DNA of 64,000 bases, from the NCBI RefSeq assembly GCF_949628265.1, contig NC_088787.1:29750501-29814500 (forward strand), in the 5' to 3' direction. The translations under genes were made by a program, and so were the position numbers. This DNA is from Cloeon dipterum. Its lineage: Eukaryota > Arthropoda > Insecta > Ephemeroptera > Baetidae. Below, in pieces: positions 1-15,669 of this stretch. Position 1 is the stretch's first letter; each line of letters begins with the position of its first letter. Under the pieces are notes generated by a model, which saw only the letters and a list, made by a program, of their open reading frames with translations, ran no database searches and was not told where the DNA came from.

Positions 1-1541
1 AGTAGGGACAGGAAATTGCGGTCTGATAGCCAGATCTGCTGTTCGCCCAGCTGCTTCAGCCACTACTGGTACCAACTTGTCAATATGCGAAAGTGAAACC
101 CCTTCGCACACGACTGGCACGCAGTACCGATTGCAATTGAGATCAACCACCGATAATTCGACAAGGAATAAAATTAGAGATCTTGGTTTCAGAAAATTTC
201 ACGTAGAACTGGATTAAACTTGACCAAAAAATAAAGTTGAAGATATAACACCATTTTGTATAATGGAAACATTAGAAATGCTATTATTTATATTTTCATA
301 AATTTAATAGTAAGGTAGTTATGGCAGATACTATGAATGATAAATTTTCATTCGTATATTCTTGGAAGCATTAGCGCACAAGGCTAGTATATGGTCTTAA
401 TAGGGTTATAAAGTCAGAAGTTAATTTGGTCCAGACGTCATCAGTCATCATACAGCAATTTAATTTGCCCTCACGTTGGCTGCCACAAAGACTTTCAGCC
501 ATACTTGGTGCAATTTCGAAATTTCTAATTCACTACCAATTGTTTCAGTAGCTAAAAGGAGCGAACAATGTAATTTATTGTACGTGCCGCCGCGTGTTTC
601 GCTTGTTTGTCAAGAGGCGCGGAATTCGCAGGTGGGATTAACAAAAGAGTGTTTCAGCGCCCAGATAAATGTGCACAAAAAAAGCGGATAACAAAGCGAA
701 CAAATCAGGCGGGTCAAATTTTATGTAAAGAATCACGCACCCAGTCAGCCAGGATTTTAGCGGTCGATCCTCAAAGGCTGACAATAATTATAATTTCAAT
801 AATGGCATACTCATGAAATAGGTGCGTTGCAATGCTTAATATGTATTTTTTTCTCGTGAAATAAGGCGTAACTGGCTGAGATTAATTTAAAAATAAAAGT
901 CTTGTTTGTTATTAATTCCCCTCTGAAAATGCAACAAACCCCGAGCGAAAAGAAATAATTTAAATGTTTATTCAACTTCTACTAATTCCAGTAGAACCGA
1001 TTTACCGTAATTAACACAGATTTGCTTGATCAGTCATGAAATTGGCTGCGAAAGAGTATCTAGCGTGTTTTTTCGTCAATTAAAACGACTGAATCGGGCG
1101 TGAAAAAAAATAATTACAGTTTGCAGGTAAACCCAAAATACAATTTTGTTTAGCAAAAATGTGTTTTCCGCAGCAACTTGATAATTTATTTTGCCTCTAC
1201 CAGATCCTAGCCTAAAAATGATTCCATATTTAGCTTTGGAATGAAAATGACGATAGAAATTTTTGCAAGCGCGTAAAAACGTTGTTTGAATATAGATTTC
1301 GTTCTTATTATTGTCTTGAGAGGAAGCATAATTATGTAAACAGTGCGATTCTGACATGATATCGCTTCCTCGCCGACTCAAATGGAGGACAAATAAAAGT
1401 TGAGATATCGCCTTGGCGGCGCGGTGCCTCAGCTGCAGCACTTCACAACTCGCTAACTTGCGGTTTAGCGAAAAACAGGCGTTAGTTTACTTTTCAGATG
1501 AATCTCGACTCGAAAGCAGAAAAAAGTGGTCACACACTGAC
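1..1541. other. No supported gene (probably AGAP intron)
   Basis: I see no exon with convincing protein similarity here. The stretch lies downstream, on the minus strand, of the AGAP first coding exon and is probably its first intron. Bases 1 to about 180 are less AT-rich than the rest and hold a plus-strand open frame ending at 214, but I recognise nothing in it. Confidence 0.4.
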
Positions 1542-1701
1542 CTTCAATGCAGACGACCTGTTCCCTGATGCTCTTCGCCAGGCCGGTCTCCTGCATCATC
1601 TCGATCAGATCGTAGATGGCGTAGATGCAGGGATGGACGCTCTCGAAACGCTGGATTTCTTCCCGGATTGCTTCCGAGACCATTTGCCTTGACGAGGCCA
1701 T
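1542..1701 (-). CDS. CenG1A: AGAP / centaurin-gamma ArfGAP, first coding exon only
   Basis: This single minus-strand exon encodes 53 residues starting [19 protein letters not shown] and continuing with [14 protein letters not shown] and IREQVVCIE. This matches the N-terminus of AGAP1/AGAP3 and insect CenG1A, where the stretch ([17 protein letters not shown] in human AGAP1, from memory) precedes the Ras-like GTPase domain. The ATG at 1701-1699 is chosen because an upstream in-frame codon at 1710 is GTG. The exon ends in a GTCAGT donor after one base of the next codon (phase 1), as expected if the next residue is Asp. AGAP proteins carry GTPase, PH, ArfGAP and ankyrin domains and act in Arf/endosome signalling, but all of those would lie left of the window. 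The identification rests on about 50 residues. Confidence 0.72.
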
Positions 1702-2329
1702 CGCCAGCACTTTCTTGCTCCCGTTCAGTCACAACTCCAACTAGAAATCATTTTTGTCAAACAGAACCATTAAATTTGCATAAAATAGTAAAAAATAATG
1801 CTACAAATAATAACGCGTTGGTGTTTATTGAGCACTTTAGGAAATTAATGGGTAAAAATTAATGTCAACAAAACAATTAAAACGATGATAACATACAACG
1901 AAATTGAAAAACTTATTATTAGATGTATGTCAATTAATTGGAATACTCCTAACCTTCCTAGCGAAAAAATTGACAACGTTTACTACGAAACGGAGTAGAA
2001 CAAAGGAAAAGAACAGAAAAAAGGTTAGGGGTGGCACGTCTGCACTGCACCATGGATAAACACCAGATGTAACCACCCGTACGTTTCGCTTGTTTATCAT
2101 AATATGTGTTATGCCGATTCGCGGGCCTTGCCAAACGGGAAAACAACCTTGCTGGCCGAATACACACAGCACAGCAGCCTGTCAAGTAATAATACATAAA
2201 ACTACGCGCGATTCTAATTCGAGCACACGGACTTAGATTTGTGTCCTAAAATCGCTTGCAATGCAAAATGCACTAGAGGGGTCTGCAAGGCCCTACGATA
2301 GAGGGATGACAACAAAGAGCGCAGCGGCA

Positions 2330-2900
2330 CGCCTCCCGTTCAGTACCCACCGTCCCGATTCGACCGCGTCCCCGCGGGGGCCCTCCCGGGAGCGGCCGTG
2401 GTCGGGGCTTCGATTTGGCACTGCCGACCGAAGGTAGAGAAGATGGCACAAATTTCGGACAGCTGCACTACTTCTTCTGTCAAACCGGGGGCCGGTGGCA
2501 AAATGGCGGGCCGCTTTTCGGCCCCTTTCGGGCCCTGGGGGGTTTCGCGGGACCCGGATTATATATCCTGCTCACCTCGAGAAGAGTCCGTACGTGGGCT
2601 GGGGTCTCACGCCGAGTCCCACTGGGTCATTTCCCGGGGCTAAACACGCGCACTTGGCCCGATTGTGGAGCTGCTTGCTGAAAATGCGCTTTGCTTGCTC
2701 TTTCTGCTTTGCTTGCTTTGCCTGCCTGTCGGCGAACCGAGAGCCAGCAGACAGCAGAGCCAGGAGCCAGTCAGAATGGGGCGTGACACTAGTGAAGTCG
2801 ACGGCGGGACTGTCGCGCCACTAGGCTACAACCTGGAGCTCCACGGAACTACAACTACATACGAGCTCTCAATGAGTGGGCCAGTCCGGCCAGTGCGCAC
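2330..2900. promoter_or_regulatory. GC/CpG-rich block, possible AGAP promoter/5'UTR
   Basis: This block is far richer in G+C and CpG than its flanks and includes runs such as CCCGCGGGGGCCCTCCC near 2372. It lies 0.6-1.2 kb upstream of the AGAP start codon on the minus strand, so a promoter or untranslated first exon is a natural reading. Short open frames in it look like side effects of GC content. There is no direct evidence of transcription. Confidence 0.3.
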
Positions 2901-3387
2901 ACAATAAGCTCCGACACCGGCACCTTTGATCAATGTAGTATGATGTATAGTAATGAAACGGACATTATCATATTAAAGTACTCAACATTTATTCAACACA
3001 CAATGCACGCCGTTAAGAAATTATATTTTCTTAATTATTTTTGTGATATTATGATTAATGATTATAGAAACTGATTTTTATTGGGGGGCAAATTTTCTCT
3101 TTTCAATTTTTTTTTATAACGTCATAAATTATATTATTTGAGATGTTTTCATTATTATTCTACATTTAGTTGAAAATATTTTTTTCACGTAAATCGTTAA
3201 CATGTAATAAAATAATTTACCCTCGTTGAAATTACACACAATTACATTCATATATATTACTAATATATTATATAGTTTACCACGAGAGGAAAATGGCGAA
3301 TGACACGGGTAAAATTTGTAGTACCTTTTTTACAATATCAAAAGTTTAGTGGATTTTGATTAAAAGGTAAAAACCGCTGTTTGCGAA

Positions 3388-3691
3388 AGGGTCTCGGACT
3401 TTTCGATGAAATTTGGTATATATAGCGTGCTTCTCTAGTGGACCTTTTATATAGGTCAACCCCTATCTTAAGTCAGGATTCCAATTGTCAATTTATCCTT
3501 AATATTAAGTCTATATATAACTATAGTTATAACAATTCCCTGAAAACAAATTATTACTTTAATCAACTTTAAACAATTGGCTAACTTTGAGCTGCTCAGG
3601 CTACTGTAAAGTTAGGCAATTTCTGGAATTCTAAACAAAAAATTTAGGATTGACTTTTCACCAAATTTCATCAAAATTCGAGACCCTGTAC
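3388..3691. repeat. Inverted-repeat (MITE-like) element
   Basis: The left arm reads GGGTCTCG, then GATGAAATTTGGT, ending near 3416. The right arm, at about 3660-3687, is its reverse complement (ACCAAATTTCATC, then CGAGACCCTG). Arms of roughly 30 bp flank about 240 bp of AT-rich sequence without coding capacity. The outer ends and any target duplication are not clear. Confidence 0.4.
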
Positions 3692-6600
3692 CAGCAGCAG
3701 ACCCTCCTCGCGAGTTAAGAATTTAGATTCTGCCTGTTAAACTTCGCGAGATTAAGTAAGTTTATATTTTTTATTTTGGGAGACGATCGAAAATAAAGGT
3801 TAGTGGGGGCAGTGGGCTTTGGGTAAGTTAGAAAACAAAGGAATTTGGAAATCAAACTAAGAATAAATAATTCGGTTGAGAATAAAAGCAAAAAGCAAAA
3901 ATTAAAGTGGAATGATACTGGGCAACAATTGAAAATTATTTAAATTATTGGATGCCTTAAACAATTGACCGATAAACAATTTGTTCAACAATTTGCAATA
4001 ATAAAAAATGACCTTCCTACAGTAAAAATTCAAATTTTGCCAATTTTCTCCAAAATTTACAGTGCTCGAACATATTTTCTTGGCATATTCCGATTCCTCT
4101 CGTCGAGATCTGTTCAACGGTGTATGCCACTTATTGGGGAAACTCTTGGTTTTGAAATTAAATCGGATTTCAAGTAAGGAGACAGCCATTGCCATTTGAA
4201 AAGCACGCTAACTTTCCAGCCAATTTTATCGAAAAATTACAGCGCTTCTTAGGTCAATTTAGGCTTTAACTGAATCCTAAGGGACGAGTTTATGCATTGG
4301 CAACAAGCATTTTCCAGGCTTTTCCAGTATCATTCCTCTTTAAATGGTATAATAAAAGCTTGCTTAGTGATATTTACGACTTTAATTTTGCCTATATATA
4401 ATCAATGATATTGGTACTGGCGAGTGAGAGAAACATACAAAGAAAAGCAGTTTAAAAATAGTATGTTTCAAGTTTTACCCCAACACAAAGCCCAATTATT
4501 AAGGGAAGGAAATAGTTTTGACAAATAAAACAAAATTGATTTCAGAAAAAAATGTTTATTTTTTGACAAGAAGTGCGTTTACAAATTTTTCTATAACCAT
4601 TCAAAAAGCTCTCGCAGATCACTAGCATTCACACTTGTAACATCACAAGCATCTCACGCCATTTTCACATGTACGTACATTTTCTTTCTTTTGTTTAGTT
4701 TGCATCAAAAAGAACTCACCAAGTCCTCTGCACACATACGTTCAGAATAATAATAATAATATGCTTTTTGTTTTACTCGGTATTACGTTTTTATCGCCCA
4801 AAATCAAGAAATTTCTCAGTTGAATCATAGTATTGATTAATTAATGAACTGATTAACTTAGCAGATAGTAAATCTTTATATTCATCCATGTCAAACTAGA
4901 GTGTGGCATGCGTGTAGTCGAAAAAAACTTTGAATTATCCCACCTTTCGCATGATTCATATTTTCGTTTTGAATTAGCATTAGATATTATATACCAAAAG
5001 TTAAATAATATAAAGCTTCTCGGTAGGGCCGATCAAGACACCTCACCCGGAGAAGACTACTCATAAAATATATTAGGTTTCTTCATCAACGACAAATTCT
5101 CAAGACTGTAAGGAAGGGACTAAAGCAGAAATAAATACCAACATGAATTATGGCCCAAGACTTTTTACAGTGTATATAATGCGTAATTAATAATCATAAC
5201 CAACTGAAAATGGCGCGAACGATATTATTATTACTGCTTTTTTTGTCAGTAATGATTTCACTTACTTTTACTTTGAATAAAGTCTTTTAGCAACAAGCTA
5301 TGCAAAAATAAATGAACACACATAAAATAATCATTTTCCTAAGAATAATCGATAACATGGTTTTTGTGTGTTTGCCTTGTAAATGCTGCGAAGGACAAAT
5401 TAATGATTCTCTCCATAAAGAGGCCACTTTTTCTTTTTATGGAGGAAATTCGGGTCGCCCGTTTGCCCGCGTATCGAGTTGGAGCAGGCCACAATTTCTA
5501 TTTTCATTCTGCACGCAAAATCCAGCCAAAAACAACCTCACTCGTGGAATTATGTCATATTTACTGTACTTACATTTACATTTATAAAAAACGGGCATCG
5601 TCGGAAATCGTCACTACTTTTATTATAACCTTGAGTGGTGGCCACCCCACAACAAGTCAGGGATGTTCTCAGTTTCAATTTGCAAGCAAACGCATTATTT
5701 TCTTCTCTTATTCAAATCGCTGGCCGTCTCTCATTCGGCCGGAGGAAATGATTGAATTACAGCGTGGCCCATCCAATCAAATGAATGGCAGTTAAATATA
5801 TATCTTCATATGTACAAAATGCACAAAGCGCGTTAATATTCAACAGAAAAAAATAGTGCAGTGTCGATCACATCATCAAATTAATAATATAAACGGTTTG
5901 AGTGGGCCAAGCGAAGAAAAATACAGGACGCGAGCTTATGACTTGCCAAACTTATTTCACAGATCAATCACGGTTGGTCCGAACTTCAGCGATCGCAACA
6001 CTTTGGTTAAATTCAGAGCCGACCCCGCGACCACGTGATCTGCAAAACACAGCTAAATTCAAATGTGACATTATCCAGAGAGTAATCACAACAAAAACCT
6101 GTTACAGTCAGATTTGTGCATAAACAAGATTGCAAATAAAATTAACAAAGGACTGCAGACTCGCACAAATAATGGGGTTTATAGCTCAAAATTAAAAATA
6201 TACTATAATATATGCATAACACAATGAAAGTATTTATAAATCCTTATGATAATTACCACGTGGAGCGACTAATTTCATTGAAATACCTGTTATTATTTAC
6301 AAACATGACATCCATCATCATCTTCGTCATTACCACGCACCCACAACTATCAATTAATCCTGCTATACAGTGTTTGTGTGTTTGTTAGTGTTCACGGGTT
6401 TTACTGGAAAATTGATTAACTCAAACTGATAAAAGAAATGCCGAGTCCAATTGTGAGATGTATCTTCAAAGTTGTGTTTTGCGTGCACTTTATAATATTG
6501 CGCACAACTAAGGCTGCGAAAAATTCGAGTTGACAAAGAAAACAAGGGCGATTTCTTGGAAATAGCTCGCTTATGTCAATGTTTTACACATACTTTGCCA

Positions 6601-8468
6601 TTCTCCTGAAAAAAGAGCATATTTGCAAGTAGAAAATCGAAACACGTGAGCCCAAATTTGAGGGGAGAGCTATTTCAAGTAACACAGACCCTTTTCGTTT
6701 TTGCAATGATTATAAACATACACGGTGAGATGCATCTCTTTTCATTTATCTTTTTAACGCTGAATGATATAATTTTCCGTTTTTCTCTTTTCTGTTTAAT
6801 TTAATCTTCAAATATACATATAGCTTGCTACTTTCTGCTCTTCTTCAATAACTTTTAAAAATTTCCAAATGGCAGACATTTTTACTTTGTAAGGAATTAG
6901 CAAGAATTTTCCATTATGGTTTTGGGCCTGTTATTTCCGTATTTCGACCGTGAAATATAATTATATTCACTATAAAAAAAATGTCAATGCATTTTCACAA
7001 TTGGGTTATGATTAGAGTTACAGACCTATCATAGAAAATATAAACGCAGCGATGAAATGTTTGTCATTATGCCTCTTTTTCAATTTTTAGTTTCAAGTGC
7101 ATGACGCATTTCACGGTTTGAGAGTTCTCAACTGTAACTTGCAAGAGTTTAGGGGAAGTAAGTTTGTTTCCGAATCAATCCAATTTAAGCCCCAAAGCCT
7201 GATAACTTTTGTTTTAAAATTCTTCTCTTCGCAGTTAATTTGTAAATGGCATTAATAGAATGTCTTTGTGTCAAATTTCCATATCTTACAAACAATAAAC
7301 ACGGTTTCGGAAAGTTATGACTGTTGAGAGCATGACTATTGTAGTGGAAATTCTTGGGAGTGGCCATGAAAAATTATCTTTCGCCAACGTGAGAACAAAA
7401 ATCGTAATTAATAAATGCAATGTTACATTTAACTTGGTGTGTATGTGAGTGTCAGTGTTCGTGATGTGAAAATCGCAGCAGCTGCACAAAAGATAATTTT
7501 CCTTACATTTTCGGTTTATCATTTATATTTTTACTTTGACAAGTTGCGCCACTGTCTGCGCCACTCACTGCATTATGCTCTTTAGTAAAATCAACAATCT
7601 CTCGATTTTGGAAAAAAAAGAATATCACAAATCACCTTCGAATTAATGATTTCAAAGATCCCCTAGGCTCTATTGCTTAAATTCTCAAGTGATGCTATGT
7701 TAACTTGGAATTCTACAACAAATAGGTATTCAATGTATTTTGAAATTTGCTTCTTTTCAGAATTTGCGTGTGGTATTTCATTGGCATCAATTTGTTTGGC
7801 AATGTTTCGCACTTGCTATTGCTAGCACCAGCCACTGCTGAAATTAATCAGAAAACCATCAATGGATTCTTAAATTGATAGTCTCCACATACATCATTAG
7901 TCAATGCTCCTGGCACTAAACTATATTGCCTGATTTTGTTGATGTCCAAGAGTGAATTTGCGGTTTTGGTTTACTTAGGTGTCAAGGTTAGAATGAGAAA
8001 AGGATGGAAAACGACGAGGAGTTTTGAATCAACTGAGACACGCCTCCATACTTCTTTTTTGAGTTCACTTTTAGTAGGAAGTCACGACGAAAAGTTGCTC
8101 ACTTTTCCGTAACAAATTTCCGCTCGCTCTCTTCTGCTACTTTCACAAATACCAAACAGAGGGGCAAATGCAATTGTCACTAAGGTTCTGGCTGCTCCAG
8201 CGGCGAATTTCCGTAAGATGAGCCAGATTTTTAGGGTCAGAAGATGAGAATGGGCAAATCATATCGATTCCTTCACTGGCGGCGAGAAAAACACATGAAC
8301 CAACTCAGTGACAAATTAATAACCATCTTGATGCGCCATCGATCAGCGTCATTGCCTGACCAACGAATTCGTGTGTCTGTATGTACTAATGCGTGGGTGT
8401 GGTTACGTTGATCTTTGATTTGTGCTTTTGCTGCTGCTGCTGATTCCCCTCTTGTGCCGGCCAAGGGT

Positions 8469-12180
<3,712 letters not shown>

Positions 12181-13970
12181 ACCTGCGGCCGGTCGAAGAG
12201 CAGGGGCAGATCTGAGCAGGTGGTCAGACCGCTGGCCAGGCAGCGACTCCCTCACTGCTGCAACCACAGGCGCAAACACATTAGTCTCTTGCGACAAAAA
12301 ATATGATTGATTAGATTTGGATCGGCAACGTCTGAAATGGTTCAAGTGCAATGAGCGAGTTTCGCGATCTCTAATTCGTTTGATTTGCTTGGCCACAGAC
12401 AACAGACACCACCAATTTTTTCAAGTTTATACAAATAATATGAACATGCTCTCCAAAATTAAAAAAAGGCAGATTTTGTTTCGAAAAGTTGAAAAGTAAA
12501 CTAGACGACGAGATATAATTTTTCGATGGAAGAAATCTCTTTGAAACATAGAAAGCCTGATGTATTGCCACTTTGTGATTAAAAAACTTAAATTTAAATT
12601 TGGGGCGACCCAAATCACCGGTGTGTTTTCTTTGAAGGAACCGCACGCACTGATTAAGATGACGGAAACAGAACTTTAACGCTCATTAGTTACTTCCACA
12701 CGTTATCGGAACTAACACGATTTATAATCCTTGCAAAAATCAAGCAGTCTTGCGAAAACCTCGTCTATTTATTTATGGTGGTGTGACAGCCAAGCCCCAA
12801 ATTGCCTCTTTCCGGCGCCCCGGTGTCAACACGCGGTCAACGGTGACACCAGACACTACACTTCGGCGCCGCTGGTTGGGAAGCTGCTAATTCCGCGGCG
12901 CCGACGTCGCCGACACTAGCGTAAACACCCGAAAAGGGGCCAAAACTGGCCGATGGGTGTGGTGGGGCCGAAGGTGCCGAGGGCTTGATTGGCACTGTCT
13001 GGCGCCACCGACGACTTGGTCAGCGTATAACTGGCGCCCACTCGACGCCGAGACCCCGAGTCGGGGCACCTTGGCGGGGTCTGGGGCCGGGTTACGCGCC
13101 CGGGGCGGCCGAAAAGAGCAGGCAAGTTGGAGAACAGGTCCGACCAATGGGACGGTCACATCGCAAACAAAGCGGCCCGCGGGCCTTAAGTACGACCCGC
13201 GGCGGCCCCGATCCACTCACAGGTATCAGCATAGATGCTCTAGATGTTGGATGCACTCATCGATAATAAATAAACACAAAATGCGGTGCGGAAAACGATG
13301 AAATGTGCAGGTGATTTTCTCTCCTATCTTCTCAAGATGGCGAAGGCTATATATGCTCTAACAGTCGGAACTGCCACCTTGCCAGCGATTTGCCAATGCG
13401 CGCCAAATCTTGAAACTTCCCCCTTATTTGCTTTGATGTATTATAATCACTGAATGCCGCGAAATGATTAAAAGATTTATTTCAAGGTGCTATTCCTTTT
13501 CACGTGGAATACTTCTCATTGCATTACACAGTCAGCTCGATAATAGTTTTATTTTTGTAGCCTAGTTTTTAATTAACTTTAAAGACAAGCTTATATATTT
13601 TTTTACCATTTATAATTTTGCAGGCTGCAGATAGCCCGTTTTTAATAACTTGTCCTTAACGGCGTTTTCAAAACTTAATTATATCCAAAACTAATCATTT
13701 ACTACAGAATCTTCGCTTTTGTTGTTGAAAAAATTTTACTCATTTTATAATCACAAAATTTGCGTAATTCATCTGTAGAGTTGTGCATCAAACAGGGAGG
13801 GAATTTTCAATTAACATGGTGATTTTAAAAAACATATCCTATAAGTTTTGATTTAAACACACTTTAATACCGGAATATTATAAATTGCGAAAAATGCGAG
13901 AGGAATAAAAATCCTTCAATTTGATGCAAACGTAAATTCAAAAGTCTAGAAATGCAAGCAGGTGAAACGC
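12181..13970. other. Galphaq upstream region and ALG5 3' flank
   Basis: There is no protein gene that I can support. Bases about 12780-13230 are GC/CpG-rich and sit 0.6-1 kb upstream of the Galphaq start on the minus strand, which fits a promoter with an untranslated first exon. A minus-strand GTGAGT donor-like site at about 13220 is consistent with that but unproven. The rest is AT-rich and probably includes the ALG5 3'UTR. Confidence 0.4.
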
Positions 13971-15350
13971 TCAGTCTTCTTTGGTCTTTAGCCTCCAAGC
14001 ACCAATGAAGTATCTAAGCCAAATGAGAAACAGATCTCTGCCCATTTGCAACCAACTCCAAACCGGCACAATCTTAGAACCTGAGAGAAAATATTTAATG
14101 AATTGCTGTCTGTCTAAGCATTTTAAACCGCACCATCAACTTCAGTCCATCGAACTGCTATTTCACTTATTGGTATTTTAAACCTCTGTGCAATGTACAA
14201 GAGTTCAACATCAAAAGCCCTGGAAATAAATGTTTTTAGCAAATAAATTACAAAATATATTACTTTCTTCAGACCATCTTTCGATATGCATGTTTGAAAA
14301 ACACTGGAGTGCTGCAGCTCGGGTTAGCAGTTTGAAACCACATTGGGTGTCCCTGATGCCTCGGACTGCAAAGAGCCATACCAGAAAGTGAAAACCGTGC
14401 ATGAGAATGGTGCGGAAAATGCTCCTCGAAGCGATTGCTTCATCCTCCAGATGAGCCCTGGAGCCACAGACAATTGCCAACTCCTGCTCCACCTTTTCAG
14501 GGCTCTTCACAAATTCAACTAAAATTTATAATGGCATTACAGAAGATCTTTTGATAATCTGGTTTAAAACTTACTCTTTGTAAGTTCCAGCAAACTTTGT
14601 TCAAGTTTCTCAAAATCCTCAAACATTGTAGCACCATCAGCATCCGCAAACAGAACAACAGATCCCCTTGTGCTTAAGACTCCCTAAAATATTTTAAATT
14701 TAACTTGACTATAAAATTTGGGGAAAAATTAACCAATCGAACAGCTCCTCCTTTGCCTCTATTTGGATCTAATTCCAATACTCTAACAATTTCTGGTGTG
14801 AATTGTCTTGAGTAAGTCTGCGCTAGCTGGACCGTTCCATCAGTGCTGCCATCGCTCACCACTATTACTTCGTAAGTAAAGGCAGAGTTTTCAAGTTTTC
14901 TTTTGCCCAAATATTCCAAGCACTCATCTAACATTACAGAAACTAAAACAGGAATGTTTTCAAATTAAAATAAGTCATGACAAAACTTTTCAAATTTTTT
15001 ATCCCTACGTCTAGATTCCTCATTGTATGCCGGGACAACTACTGAGAGCACCAGAGATGACTTGACTTCGTCAATAGGAAACTTTATTCTTCTGTTGTCC
15101 ACCGGATCAAGAAACGACTTCTCCTTTTCAGAACGGACGATATTAGGATATGGTCTGCTTAATTTCTTCAGCGCAATGCACACCTATGAAGTGAAGAAAC
15201 GTGTTAGTGGCACTATAAGTACAAAAGTGATTGCGCTTGCAACTTAAATTGTTATTAATTAATTAATACACGAACCAAGAGAAACAGAATGACTGCCAGC
15301 ACAAATCCGTAGTGGATCACAGCATAGAGGAAAGAAAATAAGGTGTCCAT
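13971..15350 (-). CDS. ALG5: ALG5, dolichyl-phosphate beta-glucosyltransferase
   Basis: ER membrane GT2 enzyme that transfers glucose from UDP-glucose to dolichyl phosphate, making the donor for the last sugars of the N-glycan precursor (Drosophila wollknaeuel). Seven exons: 15276-15350, 15009-15183, 14734-14942, 14575-14683, 14275-14518, 14134-14219 and 13971-14080; 335 residues, the expected size. Visible: one N-terminal membrane segment (residues about 4-28), VVVPAYNEE at the start of the GT-A fold, VVSDGSTDGT, RGKGGAVR, the metal-binding DADGA, RDTQCGFKL, HIERWAFDVELLYIA and a C-terminal LRYFIGAWRLK. The intron 1 donor (GTTCGT after TTG) is weak but is the only one I found that keeps the frame. 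The gene is divergent from KHDC4 with about 320 bp between start codons. Confidence 0.96.
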
Positions 15351-15669
15351 TTTTGCGGTCTCTCAATATTTCATAATGGAAGAGATTTCACAGTTTCAGT
15401 CGGACTAGCTACAGCGTCCAGTGTAATAGGTCAAAAAGTAGCAACGTATGACAGAAATCAGCTGGATTTGTTTACAGCCGGCATTGAAAGTGACAGTGCT
15501 GCTTGTTGATAACCACGTCGTATTTGATTTTCCGACAAATGCTACACACCCTGTTAGGCGCTAGTGTCGCATTTTCGCCGCCGACGACAGACGAACGACG
15601 AGACCAGACCGTGCAAGAATGGCGGTCGATAAACAATGATGCTCGGCCTAGCGGATGCTCGATTGAAAA
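15351..15669. promoter_or_regulatory. Divergent promoter between ALG5 and KHDC4
   Basis: About 320 bp separate the two start codons, so transcription of both genes must start within or near this segment. No TATA box is obvious. Part of it at 15500-15660 is GC-richer and holds the upstream ATG of a seven-codon frame (ATG at 15619), which would be a short uORF of KHDC4. Confidence 0.5.

Larger units (their letters stand above)
1702..8468. other. 6.8-kb gap without supported genes
   Basis: The gap is mostly AT-rich sequence with only short, unrelated open frames in all six frames. It separates the 5' end of the AGAP exon from the 3' end of the G alpha-q gene. It holds a GC/CpG-rich block at about 2330-2900 and an inverted-repeat element at about 3388-3691, listed separately. 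I found no tRNA, rRNA or recognisable transposase. Confidence 0.5.

Noticed and set aside
2-214. Plus-strand open frame at the window's left edge, about 70 codons
   Set aside because: No recognisable motif, no clear acceptor visible, and composition could be chance; it also lies where an AGAP intron is expected.
1544-1732. 62-codon minus-strand frame overlapping the AGAP exon
   Set aside because: Alternative frame of the AGAP exon; only the other frame matches a protein family and fits the donor.
12887-13301. Overlapping open frames on both strands in the GC-rich block upstream of Galphaq
   Set aside because: GC-rich sequence lacks stop codons by composition; frames on both strands have no similarity and no consistent splice structure.
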